NCBI GenBank assembly: GCA_910589415.1
Contig: OU342631.1
Coordinates: forward strand, 14,198,001-14,262,000
DNA from: Malachius bipustulatus
Lineage: Eukaryota > Arthropoda > Insecta > Coleoptera > Melyridae
Direction of reading: 5' to 3'
Length of the DNA stretch: 64,000 nucleotides
Within the stretch, counting starts at the first letter, position 1. The number at the start of each line of letters is the position of its first letter. The notes under the pieces were generated by a model. The model searched no databases. It was given only the letters and a program-made list of their open reading frames with translations, and was not told where the DNA came from. The position numbers and the translations under genes were made by a program. Below, piece by piece: positions 1 through 11,109 of this stretch.

Positions 1-445
1 AAGTATCTTTCATGATTTACGGCTTATGGTGATAAATTGCGAAAACCAGCGGCGGAGATATGGGTGTGCCATCGCCCCTTTTCAAAAAAAAAAATGACGC
101 CACTGACTCTGTGGCAAATTTAATAACACTATTCAATGCCCCATGCTTTTTAGAACAAAAAAGTACTCTTTAATTTTTTCACAAGGCGCACGTTTTCGAG
201 ATAATTCAGGTTTTCTTAGGTAATATCCGTAGCCATTTTAAGAATAACAGACAAATTCTAATCAAATAACTTTTACTTAAATAATTAAATAACAGAAATA
301 AACAACACCTAACTAATGTCAGTAACCATAGAGTCAGTGGCGTCAATTTTTTATTTTTTTTTTAAAAGGGGCGATGGCACACCCATATCTCCGCCGCTGG
401 TTTTCGCAATTTATCACCATAAGCCGTAAATCATGAAAGATACTT
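1..445. mobile_element. Foldback (MITE-like) element, possibly cut by the window edge
   Basis: The first about 114 bases and bases 326-445 are near-perfect reverse complements of each other, separated by about 210 bp of AT-rich spacer. The pairing starts at base 1, so the true outer end may lie outside the window. The arms share the block GCGGCGGAGATATGGGTGTG and an oligo(A)/oligo(T) tract next to GGGGCGATGG. No open frame is present in the spacer. This is the architecture of a non-autonomous foldback element; no transposase family can be assigned. Confidence 0.75.
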
Positions 446-2130
446 AAGGACTTTCTTTTTCTTTTTTTTTTTTGCTTTTTTCCCAAAACTGCAACACCCT
501 GTATCTTGAAAAGGAAGCTTTCCCGGCTATAAGTGTATTAGAGAAACTGGCATTATTTTAACGTTATCTATCGTTTGGTAAAGTCCTGACGTTTTAAGTT
601 GGACCACCCTGTATACATTGGTATCTATCATTCTACAGTTATAAAACTAACTACTGATAAGTTAAAAAATTAATTTAAAACTTATTGAAATTAATATTTC
701 ATCCTAACTTGTTGACATGAAATTATGATTACATAGAAGGTGAAGAGACATTATTCCTTATAGCAACGCAATTTAGATTTTTTCTAATATCAGAATTCAA
801 TTTTTCCTTCTATAGAAGTCTTTTTTACTAACTCAAAATGTCGCGTCCTATTCAGGAATGCAAGTTTAAAAATACATCGAAATTTATTGAGACGGTATTT
901 GAAGACAGGACATTTGCTTGATTATTTTCGTGTACATGAAGTTCAAAGGTTTTAAAGTTGGCATTACTTCACTAATAAAACAGGACAGTGATGCATGTGT
1001 TTATAATGTTTTATTACCTCGTTTGTGACACGTTTTGATATATTTAAACAGAGCACGACCGAAAATGAAAAGTAACGTTCCGGAAATTTGTATAACTGCC
1101 CATTATTATCATTTAGGTACATCTTTGGTTCTCTAGAATTCGCCAGAAAAATTCAAAATTAGTGAATAAAAAATCGATTTCTCCGAAGATCACCGATCGC
1201 GTATAAGAGATTCTCGGCGGTGTGAATTGTGAACAGTCTCTCGAATGACATAATTTATTTCCATGTGGAAGGGTTATTCGAGATTCACATAATGATAAGA
1301 TGATATTGGTAAAGTAAAGACAATACTATATTCTATCTCACGCTGGACCTCTCCCCGCGGGCTGCCTCTTTGGGTTCTCGACCGGCTACCACTTCAAAAT
1401 TTATAGGTTGCCTTCGCCGACAAGGTAAAATGTTTATGTATTCAAGCCGTTTTATTTTGTCACAGCTAATCTAGATTTGTTTTTTATTTTACATCAATTT
1501 GGAAGATGATACAAGAAAAACTAGGCTCGAGTTGGCCTTTCCGAGAATATAAAATTCATGACTGATCAATCTTATGGTCAATGTAGGTAAGAAAGATCAA
1601 AAGATATTTTACTCGCAGGTATACAATGAAATTTATTGAACAATTTAAGTAGTTTTTTTTACAAAATATAGATACAATACCTACCTACACAACACGTTTG
1701 AGGAAGGGTAAGTGGAGGAAATCTCATTTACCTATATAAACTGAGAAAAATTGTGTCAGTGTAAAAAAATTCTGGGATGTTTTTTTAGGAATAATTTTAC
1801 TGTAAATTATTAGTTCTGAAGATGAACTTTTTATTAGAAATACAGCAAGCCTTCTACAAAATTCATTTTACAAAACAGACTTTGGCGCCGTCATCTTTAA
1901 TTGTTAATAAAGTCAAGGAAATAATAAACATGACGTCACAAATTGAAATCTATTTCCAGATTTTTTCGAAAATGGTTTAACTGAAGCAAACAGAAGCAGC
2001 TTAATGGACAAATTGTTCCTTTATAATTTATCTCTAAAATATATATAGGGAAGCCAGTAATTTAATCCTAAGGTTTTACCATTGAAATCACTATAATAGG
2101 ATATGATGCCAATGAAACACATGCACCATG
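446..2130. other. AT-rich stretch with no supported gene
   Basis: This is AT-rich sequence with homopolymer runs near the left edge and many stops in all frames. The one compositional outlier is 1331-1424, a GC-rich open stretch on the plus strand that runs into a donor-like CAAG|GTAAAA. No convincing acceptor lies upstream, so it is only discussed as a weak finding. Nothing else was recognised. Confidence 0.5.
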
Positions 2131-2962
2131 CATCCTGTATACAGCAGGGTGCATGGGTCATTTTAAACGACGCACGCGAATATCTGGTTGGCCAGATACG
2201 AGAAAATGTGAAGACTGACTATACTATAATGACGTTAACCATGGGGACAAATTTCAAGGAGGGTATTTTATAAATAGGACAGCCTGTATAATATTTTTTC
2301 CCATATTTCCTGAGGAAATCCGGCTAAGAACGCTTTTTACAGTTGCATTAAATTGTGTACGTTAGAGGTTTATGAGTTACAAACAAGTGAAAAACGCAAT
2401 TTTTCATTTTCAAAACAGTGTAGGTAGATCGCAAACGGCTCTAATAATCGCAAAACGGCTTAAATGTCCCTATTTTAACTTTACATGTACTAACCTACAG
2501 TGTTTAAAATTATAATACAGGGTGATGAAAATTAACAAATTTTTGATTAGCCTTTATAAAAATTCCATTACATCATATTATGATGTAATGGTGGTTAAAA
2601 TTGGGACATGTAAGCCGTTTTCGTTATACCACACTGCTTCAAAATGAAAAATTACGATTTTCACTTGTTTATAACTTATCATCTACTCAATTTAAACTGA
2701 AAATGTGATAACCATTCTTATTGGATTTTCTCAAAAAATATGAGAATGTAATATGATGCAGGGTGTCCTATTTAAAAAATAACCTTGACCTTCAAATCGC
2801 CTTGAAATTGGTCCCCTGGTCAAAGTCATAATATAGTAGAGTCAGACGACCCCCATTGTCCTGAATAATTTTTGTCTGCACAATTTTCTTCATATAAGGC
2901 ACCAAACACAGGTATTCGCGTGCGTCGATTAAAATTACCCACTCTGTATGTAGGTACAGGGT
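2131..2962. mobile_element. Diverged foldback element, related to the one at 51738-52607
   Basis: The left arm from about 2131 and the right arm ending about 2962 are diverged reverse complements; for example CGACGCACGCGAATA near 2170 pairs with its complement near 2910-2930. The spacer near 2520-2595 has AT-rich sequence with a short palindrome around ACATCATATTATGATGT. The arms share recognisable blocks with the younger element at 51738-52607 (GTTATAAACAAGTGAAAA, GGGACATGTAAGCCGTTTT), so this appears to be an older copy of the same family. It has no coding capacity. Confidence 0.65.
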
Positions 2963-3083
2963 GGTCTAGATTTAATCTTTGAAAATGGCAGGAGCGATTC
3001 CAAAAATAATTTATAACATAAAAGGGTATAGTTTATAATTATACAAAAATTAAAATAATTATAATAAAAATTAAATAACTATA

Positions 3084-3948
3084 CCGGGTGTCCCAGACTT
3101 AATTGACCAGGCCATATCTCATATACAGGTTGAGATAATCGAGCCGAATAAAAGGCATATTATTATAATTTTTCAAGCTGTATAACATGACAGCATGAAA
3201 ACAACCCCCACTCCAACATCCCCTAAGTTACAGCCCCCACCCTTAAAAAAATGAATAGCACCCTGTATATATTTTTGTATATTCAAAACCAGTATTCGAT
3301 TGTCTATTCAGATGATTTTTCAGATTCAAAATTGGTTGAGAAATAACCAAGAAAAGGTTCATCAAGGTGGTCATGACTTTTTATCTTAACTTTCTCTGGA
3401 TGACTTTTGCTGTCAAAATTAATCAATATTTAGTCATAGTTTTTTTACCAGGCAGATGATAGTTATTATTATAATTCAAGTCCAAACAATTTATTTAATA
3501 ATTCTGATTTATTGGGAAATTTTAAAAATAAAACAAGAGACAAAGCACTTTATCATGAACCTTAATGATGACTGTGACCTGCTTGTTAAAAACTATGACC
3601 AAATATTGATAAATTTTGACAGCAAAAGTCATCCAGAGAAAGTTAAGATAAAAAGTCATGACCACCTTGATGAACCTTTTCTTGGTTATTTCTCAACCAA
3701 TTTTGAATCTGAAAAATCATCTGAATAGGGAATCGAATAGTGGTTTTGAATATACAAAAATATGTACAGGGTGCTATTCATTTTTTTAAGGGTGGGGGCT
3801 GTAACTTAGGGGATGTTGAAGTGGGGGTTGTTTTCATGCTGTCATGTTATACAGCTTGAAAAATTATAATAATATGCCTTTTATTCGGCTCGATTATCTC
3901 AACCTGTATATGAGATATGGCCTGGTCAATTAAGTCTGGGACACCCGG
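3084..3948. mobile_element. Long near-perfect foldback element flanked by TA
   Basis: Terminal CCGGGTGTCCCAGACTTAAT at 3084 is mirrored at 3948, with TA immediately outside both ends (3082-3083 and 3949-3950), as expected for a Tc1/mariner-type TA target duplication. The arms are about 370 bp each and nearly identical, and surround a spacer of about 120 bp. An apparent 90-residue open frame at 3456-3728 lies across spacer and right arm and is best explained by the palindrome. The high arm identity suggests a recent insertion or ongoing arm homogenisation. Confidence 0.8.
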
Positions 3949-4064
3949 TATACTTTAAAAACCAACGTTTGATTCTCAGAGCTTTGGTTTTTGAGATCAA
4001 GATATAGGGTGTTGAAGTTTTAAGAAATGTTTTTCAAGAAAACGTTTTTTGGAATAAGTCATAA

Positions 4065-4600
4065 TAAGTCATACAGGGTCATCCGGCTTTAATTTTTAAT
4101 TGTCAGTGTCGGCAAATCTGGCAAAATTAATGGAAATGAGAAATTATAAAAAAAAATAGCCAAAGCCTGTTTGATGATCATTTTAAAAATTTTGATTTCG
4201 TCTAACGAATTAGAGGAAACTGATTCTATTTTTTTTCTTGATAACGGTTGTAGATCCCAAAAAAAAAAAACTATAGGAGATCAAAAAGTTTCACATTAAA
4301 TAGAATTCACATTGTATTTTAGAATATACCAGCGGAGCATCGTAAAAAAGTTCAGGGGGAGAAATGGGAGAAATTCGGGAAAAAAATCTCCTCTTTTATT
4401 TTCTCAGAACCATTTGTCATTCCGAATGATATAAGCCCTGGAACGTAACCTATATTCCAAATTTGAGCAAAATATCTCAAAAACTATGGGAGCTATAAAA
4501 AAACAATTATTTTTTTATTTCAACTCCCACTAGATCGGTAAACAAGCGGTTGTGGGCCTATGTTTATATGAAGATTTGATTGGACCCTAATTCATATATC
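4065..4600 (+). repeat. Diverged direct repeat, copy 1
   Basis: This stretch and 5125-5835 are diverged copies in the same orientation. Shared blocks include CAACGAATTAGAG-like sequence, a TTGATAACGGTTG block, TGTATTTTAGAAT, GGAGAAATGG, CATTTGTCA and TATGTTTATATGAA. No open frame is conserved between the copies, so this is likely a non-coding repeat. A SINE has inserted in the interval between the copies. Confidence 0.65.
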
Positions 4601-4899
4601 GTAGAATAATTTGAAGAGTTCTGACTGCAAAAGTAATAAAGGAATACCTTTTTTGGTCTTAATTGAACAAGCAAGCTGCTAAAATAATAAAATTGCACTT
4701 TAGTCAGTGGCGTAGAAATTATTTAAAAAAAATGTAGCGACATACCCAGTAACTGGGGGAGAGATGAACTTTAGGTTTAAAATCATTTAATAGCGCCATC
4801 TACTTTATGTGGAGCTTGCTAAGTAATAAAAAGTGCAGTGTTGAAGGGATTTTTATTGTGAAAAAGTGTCATTATAAAATTACCTTAATATTAGTCATA

Positions 4900-5114
4900 G
4901 AGCACACCGGTGGCCGAGTGCTGCGGACCCGGCGGACTGAGTTCGATTCTCGGTGAAGCTCTGGGTGTCTGTGTTGTCCTTTCTACTATTTAATGGTATA
5001 CTTGAGGCTAGGTAATGGCAAATAGCTCAAACCCATAATTATCGGAGTGGAGCGACTTTGTCTTCCCTACATAGTAAAGACCGAAGCTCCCTCCTTTAAA
5101 AAAAATAAAATAAA
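4900..5114 (+). mobile_element. tRNA-derived SINE with 13-bp target duplication
   Basis: The 5' head has RNA polymerase III promoter elements: an A-box-like TGGCCGAGTGC at about 4911 and a B-box-like AGTTCGATTCT at about 4940, spaced as in tRNA genes. The body runs about 215 bp and ends in an A-rich tail (TTTAAAAAAAATAAAATAAA). The 13-bp word AATATTAGTCATA directly flanks both ends (4887-4899 and 5115-5127), which is a clear target-site duplication. The head resembles leucine/serine-type tRNA leaders, but the source tRNA is not certain. Confidence 0.85.
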
Positions 5115-5124
5115 AATATTAGTC

Positions 5125-5835
5125 ATACATCAGGGCATCCCAGCTTTCCTTTTCAACAGACGGTGCCGACAAAAGTGTCAAAATTAATGTAAATGAGAAA
5201 TCATAAAAAAAGCCAGAGCCTGTACCACTTTGAAAATTTGAATTTCATCCAACGAATTAGAGAATATTGCTTCTTATTTTTTTTTATTTTTGATAAAATA
5301 AATATCTTATGGTTGTGGTAAAGCTCAAGTGTCAGAAGTTTTCAAGTAGCCTCAAGGGCTTCTGACGTAACTTAACGACTGCTGTGAAGCAGCCGGGACC
5401 CCCTTTTTAACGTATACCTCCCGGAGCACGATCGGTCACGGAACTTTTTTATTTGATAACGGTTGCAGACGCAAAAAAAAATATGAATTAAAAACCAAAA
5501 AGTTTCAAATTAAATAAGAAAATTTATTTTGTATTTTAGAATCCATCAGCGGCGCATGGCCAAAAAGTTAGGGGAGAAATGGAGGCGAAATGGGAGGGAA
5601 AACTAAGGGAAGAATCTCCTCATAGATTCTCATAACCATTTGTCACGTCAAACGATGTACCTAAGCCCTATAAGCGTCACCTTCTATTCCAAAGTTAAGC
5701 TGAATATTTCAAAAACTGAAGGAGCTATAAAGAAAAAAAATATTTTTTCTTTAATTTTCAATATCCTGTAGAAAGGTAAACAATTGGTTGCGGACCTATA
5801 TGTTTATATGAACTTTTAGTCATGAAACAAGCCAA
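5125..5835 (+). repeat. Diverged direct repeat, copy 2, with an inserted segment
   Basis: This is the second copy of the repeat at 4065-4600. It is longer because about 150-170 bp (about 5290-5450) interrupts the homology. The interruption is bordered by similar words (TTTTATTTTTGAT on the left and TTTTTTATTTGAT on the right), consistent with a target-site duplication. The inserted piece is more GC-rich than its surroundings. Confidence 0.6.
5290..5450. mobile_element. Short GC-richer insertion inside repeat copy 2
   Basis: About 150-170 bp that is absent from the paralogous copy at 4065-4600. It contains CAGCCGGGACCCCC and CTCCCGGAGCACGATCGG, unlike the AT-rich repeat around it. No polymerase III box, reading frame or terminal inverted repeat was recognised, so the class is unknown. 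Boundaries are approximate and come only from comparison of the two copies. Confidence 0.45.
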
Positions 5836-6064
5836 AGAATTATCTCCTTTTGTATATACCTGGTATTGAGGAACATTCTGTATATAACTTTTGAGGGCTT
5901 TTTTATTCAAAATTTAGGGGAATATATTTTATGATGCCTATTATACATATATCTGAGCTCTATTTTGGCTAATTAGTGGAGGATCACCCTGAATAAAAGC
6001 AAAAGAACCTCATTTTTTATGAATAGCGGTATAATTTAATTTCATAATATTCTTATTATTATAC

Positions 6065-6262
6065 GGGCTATAGCAAAATCAGGGAAATCCCTCGTAAAGT
6101 AAGGTCTTTACTCTTTATTATTAAATCGACATTTCCAGCAACAATTTGATCATCTTCGGGATTCTATGACATGAAATAATTGTTAATTAATAAGATGACT
6201 TAAATTGTTGGTCGAAACAGCGATTTAATAATAAAAACCTTTCCCTAATTTGCCTATAGCCC
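6065..6262. mobile_element. Small MITE-like inverted repeat
   Basis: The sequence starting GGGCTATAGCAAAATCAGGG at 6065 is mirrored by the sequence ending at 6262. Homology runs inward for about 90 bp through TTATTATTAAATCG and ACAATTTGATCATC, with moderate divergence. Total length is about 198 bp with almost no spacer. It has no coding capacity. Confidence 0.6.
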
Positions 6263-7371
6263 TTAACAATTTCGCGTTTTTTAAAATAAAATATTTGACA
6301 GCTACCTACTCCTCTTGTAAATAATAATTATTCTTATCTATAATTTTCAGAAATTTTGTTTGAAACAATCATGAATTGCATGCATAGGTACCTACCTAAA
6401 TTGAGACCAATTAGAAACAGAGTAGGTACCTACCTACGAACGTGATTCTAAGGCGAAAGGGAAACACTTTGTCTAACCTAATTCTACTGAAAATAATTGT
6501 CAGTGTTGTGTCTTCTGAATATTAAACAACTTCTCACGTCTTCACTATGTCGTCTGAAATGTTCCAACGCGGTTTCTGCTGAAATAAACGTTTTAATTAC
6601 TGAAATAATTTGTAAACTCTCACAGGCATACGTGGAAACTTATAAATTTGTAACGCTTATATTATATCTAGAGACGTCAGTCATGCCGAAATATTAAATT
6701 TTGAGTTACATCCACATATAAAAGCAATAAAACGAATAAAAACAGCAAGCTCCCTTGAAAAATACCTACAGAAGTCTTTAAAAGGCATTTAACAAAAATT
6801 TATAGGCCATAACGATGTCAACACTTAATATAACTCAGAGGTAGGTAGAAAGTTTTTTTTTATGAAACCGACTTCCACCTACTAAAATCATCAGACATGA
6901 TATTTATACCTACATGAATACAGAATACAGAAAAATATAGAAACCGGGCAATAATTTAACATTTCAATTGGGTATAACCGTGCAGTCGCAAAAGGCCTGT
7001 CACCAGGTCCCGGTCTAGACAGGCCTATATGGTCAGGTATATCACACGAATCTAAGAATTGGATCTAGACATCTCATGTTAGACAGTTGTCTTGTCAGTC
7101 TAGTTAACGAGGGTTTGCCCCCTGGAGGGAACTACCGACCACAAAATTATTATTATTGATTACCAATCAAATTGACATAGACTCCTGAGATTTAGATATA
7201 TGTTCCCACGTGACGTTTTACTACTTACATCAGGCATTATACTTTTATTTAGATAAGTACTAGAAATCATAATTCATTTATTTATTATTTATTCATTTGT
7301 TGCCCATGTTTGCTTTACAGGACGCGTAAGACTCTGCAAAAATTTCAAAGTTTGGATAACTCCCTAATATA
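6263..7371. other. Region without a supported gene; one strong hairpin
   Basis: AT-rich sequence with several TACCTACC-type words. A perfect 9-bp-arm hairpin (AGGCCTGTC at 6993-7001, GACAGGCCT at 7018-7026) lies in a short GC-richer patch. That patch is followed near 7135-7160 by an (ATT)n-like run that could mark an old retroposon 3' end. No frame, splice pair or known domain could be supported. Confidence 0.4.
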
Positions 7372-8576
7372 CAAAATTTTGGTGGTCCAAATTTTTATAC
7401 ATTATTTTTGAGAGGTGACAGGGAATGGCAAAATAAGGGGACTTTTATTCTCACCTCGAAAAATGCACCCTACATAACTCAGATACAGTTCAAGTACAAC
7501 TCAGATAAAAGTTGAAGTTTCATTGAAAAAAACTTTATAATTTAATATCTAAGGAGTGACAAAAGTTATTCATTTGCAAATTTTGCATACCTATACTGCC
7601 TTTCGACGTAAAATAATAACAGAAAGCCATTAGCGCAGATACGGGGGTTGCATATCACCTTTCTAGAAATATGTAGTACGCCACTGGATATTTTTGAAAA
7701 AAAAATTACACTGCTAAATTGTCTGTGACATTCTGAAGAAAAATGTGTTCTTGTAAGATTTTCATAGAACAGCCGTCTCTGATTTATCTGCAGTTAAACA
7801 TTTTTGTGCAATGAATATAAACGAGTAATAAAAGCAGACAATGCCCTCTAAACTTGGATTCAAAAATGTTTTATTGTGAAAACAAATACTTAATGTGAAT
7901 TTCTTTAATTGTTTTTTTTTGTCAATTTTGTATTAAAAGTCAATAAAACATTTTTTAATCCAAGTTTAGAGGGCATTGTCTCCTTTTATTATGCATTGCA
8001 TAAAAGTGTTCAGCTGCAGATAAATCGGAGACGGCGGTTCTATCAAAATTTCCAAAGAAAGCATTTTTCTTCAGATTTACAGTTACAGGTAATACAAAAT
8101 TTGATGGCGGAGAATTCCAAGAAGGCATTTTAAAGCAGGCTACTGAGATCTGCATGCTCATAAAACCAAATCGGATTATCTCACCGTGTCATTTCCAAGA
8201 ATTCTCCGCCTTCATATTCTGTACGAACAGTATTATTTTTTTCAAAAATATCCAGTGGTTTACTATTACATATTTCTAGGAAGGGGAAATGTAACCCCCG
8301 TATCTGATGCGCCAATGAGTTTCTGTTAATATTTTCGACCTAAACAGTAGATGCAGATTTATGCCGAAAGTCAGTGAGCAAAATTTGAAAAGGATGAATT
8401 TTGTCACTCCTTATAGGTAGATATTAAATTATAAAGTTTTTTCAGTGAAACTTCAACACCCTAGTCTAAGTTATGGTGCATTTTTCGAGGTATGTTTCTT
8501 CAGAAAAGTCCCCTTATTTTGTCATTCTCTGTATCACCTCCCCAAATTAATGTATAAAAACCTGGACCACCTGTAT
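7372..8576. mobile_element. Large foldback element with a secondary insertion in its right arm
   Basis: Arms of about 500-600 bp pair from GGTGGTCCA at about 7381 to TGGACCACC at about 8563, around a short AT-rich spacer (about 7885-7955). The right arm is longer because about 110-130 bp (about 8095-8220) is missing from the left arm; that piece carries its own inverted ends (GGCGGAGAATTCCAAGAA and its complement). Terminal GGTGGTCCA resembles the element at 50530-51266. Open frames at 7909-8133, 7955-8161 and 8445-8777 follow the palindrome and are not genes. Confidence 0.7.
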
Positions 8577-10950
8577 GTTCAGGAAATTTTTTTTCAAAGT
8601 ACGTGCGGGGAGATTGTTGCACTTATTCCTTATTACGGTTTTGTTGTGATGAATGTGCGTGCTTGGACACAAAAAACTAACCGCCAATTTTTTTCATTTT
8701 TTGATCGATTTTTGAAGTTATCATACTTGAACCTGTTTTGGCTTCTGATAAGTCACAGTTTAGTAAGCACGATGTAAAAATTTCTCAGTGATAGTTATTA
8801 TCGCATAAAAACGAGAGCTTTTTTCTTGACTTCTTGCAGTTTTGGATTTTTTTTTTAGGACCTGCCCAATTCGGAACAATTACTCGATTTTGGAGGCAAG
8901 AAGCAAGAAGCAAAAATAAAAACAAAATTCGGAACTGTTTTTTATTGATATTAGCTACTTTTTTAATGCCAATTCAGTTTTTTCATGTGCCACTTACGGA
9001 AGATCTTAGGATTGTGTGAAGTTTTCTTATGCCCATTATTTTCCGACACTTGTCTTGAAACATTCAAAGCGAGTTTTTCATCGTAAATGCCCGTTTTCCC
9101 GCTAGCAGTTATGACCAAGAACATCTTTTTTGTTTAGAATATAGTGGCGGTTAAAAGTGTGCTTTTAGAATATCAATTTGCCCAGTGTGGTAGATATCCC
9201 CTCCCCCCCCAACCCTAAAAATCTCCGCCACTGGCGTATTTAAAAAAGTTAGTGTTAAAATAGTTGCTAATATCAACGATAAGATCTGTACAAAAGCTGA
9301 ACTCTGTATCTTATACGGTTCCCGAGATACCTATCTTCAAAAAACTGTAAAATAATCTTTTTTTTGACACCCTGTATCTCAAAAAAGGTGCAGACACAGG
9401 TTACTAGGAATAACAAAGAAGCATCCCCTTAATTTTTTTCGGTGTTACACCAAGTAGACAAGATATATACGGCATTTTGTGGCCATTTATAGTTCCTGAA
9501 ACATCCTGAAAAAACTGAAAAACTCCATTTTTTTATTTTCTCAATAGCTCATTTATTTTTTTAAGTTCCAATTTGAAAATTGATGTGGGTATTAAAAGTT
9601 TCTTGACATTTGCATTTATTTATTATATCACTTAATAATTGTTTTAACACCTCTACAGTTTTGAATATATGACAGTTATCCTTTGCTTTCCTTTATGGAC
9701 CCCATATTGGATTTTTCTTTAAAAAAGTACAGAAACTTATTCTGTCCATACAAAGGTATATAGGTAGTTGAAGCAACGCCTATATTTTGCATATTTGTAT
9801 TGCGTAGATGTAAGGAGTGATGTGTCATGAGAAGGGGTGCGAAAGTAAGGACCAACACGAAGCTGGTTTTTTTTTTGATCCTGAAAATGCGAATTTCCAG
9901 AGTGGGGGGAGTCTAGTTCTAGCAGTGTTAGGACGAAGGTGTCCAAATGGACGAAGGGGTCCTCTGCTAAAAGTAAGTAAGGTGTCCCATCTACGAGTGA
10001 GCACTCGGTGAAACGACTAAAATTCAGATAATTATTTGCAGGAAGGGCAGTACAAAAATAGAGAATCAAATGAAGCCAGTGCCGGGGTAAATATTATTAA
10101 ACTTGATATTGACAATCAGAATAAAATCTCACAGATTAATTAGCTGTTTTCGGACATTCAAGATTACTTAATTGATGAATATTGGAATAAGGAAACTTGC
10201 CGTCAGTAGCATGGGTTACCAATTTTAAATGATGTAATTGAAGGATTTTCTGTAGAAATTCTAGTACCTACCTAGACAGTGGTAGTCAAATTAGTTATGG
10301 TCAAATTACCAGTAAAATGCATTAAAGTTATTGGAGCGATAAAAGGAAAATCTCAAAAAAATAAAAATGATAAAATTCTTGGCTGCCCTTACATACCTCA
10401 GTGCAGTTCAACTGCCCTTTTTTGCTAAAAGGGCCCACTTAATTTTTCAGTTTTTTCATGTTATTTCAGGAACAGTCATGCACAGGTATCGGTATACCTA
10501 ATAGCTCATCTTCCTGTAATTTAATCATCTCTGTATCGTTTACGAGACACCTTACCTGATTAACGGTTTTTGGTTACTTAAGTATATGATTATTGAAAAT
10601 TTTATGCCCTATCTCTGCTTATTCAGGCCTTTATGTAAAGTAGGTAGGTAGGTACTTCTTCTATTTACCTAAACTAAAGCTACAATTTTCGATCTTTGGA
10701 ATATTCCTCGCCAGTCACAACTATTCCAGCTATTCCTCTTTCAGGCATTCTTCAGTATTTTACAACCTCCTCATTGACATAAACATCGTCGCTGAAAGGC
10801 GGAACACCGGAACCAGGCGACATAATAATTCTCCGGCAGTCTTATTTATATTTATATGAATGGCGTAAAGAGCTTAATTTGAGAGTCCTGAAACGTGGAG
10901 CGAATGAAGCCTCATATTTTCATGGCTTGTAGTACTGTGCTATGAAATAA
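8577..10950. other. Long region without a recognised gene
   Basis: Mostly AT-rich, with isolated MITE-terminus words (CACCCTGTATCTC near 9369) but no completed element. Overlapping frames at 9737-10069 (minus, 110 codons) and 9817-10011 (plus) occupy a slightly GC-richer patch; neither shows a domain, signal or splice context, and they shadow each other. A short inverted match (the CAGTTTTTTCA region near 10450 against its complement near 9510) suggests a very old element. Confidence 0.4.
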
Positions 10951-10961
10951 TGAAACCGCTG

Positions 10962-11100
10962 ATTGGTGGAATTCAGTTTCCATGGTAACGCCCCTTTATT
11001 CCTCGGCAATATAACGGGCGGCTATATGGTCGGTACAGTCAGCGGCAAGGATCTGCAAGGATATTCTTATAAAAGCTCGCTCCTGCTCTTGAATAATCGA
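10962..11100 (+). promoter_or_regulatory. Promoter-like cluster: CCAAT box, RFX X-box, TATA box
   Basis: ATTGG (an inverted CCAAT) lies at 10962-10966. GTTTCCATGGTAAC at 10976-10989 fits the RYYNYY-N(1-3)-RRNRAC consensus of the X-box bound by RFX factors. TATAAAAG lies at 11068-11075, placing a predicted start near 11098. These sit in a locally GC-richer block (about 10780-11110). RFX X-boxes close to start sites are typical of ciliary genes in animals. No downstream coding exon could be identified, so the target gene is unknown and the assignment rests on motif match and spacing only. Confidence 0.4.
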
Positions 11101-11109
11101 TTACAAACG

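Noticed and set aside
3456..3728. 90-codon plus-strand frame
   Set aside because: It runs across the spacer and right arm of a near-perfect foldback element, has no domain and mirrors the opposite arm.
9737..10069. 110-codon minus-strand frame
   Set aside because: No domain, start context or splice evidence; it overlaps frames on the other strand and in another minus frame of similar quality.
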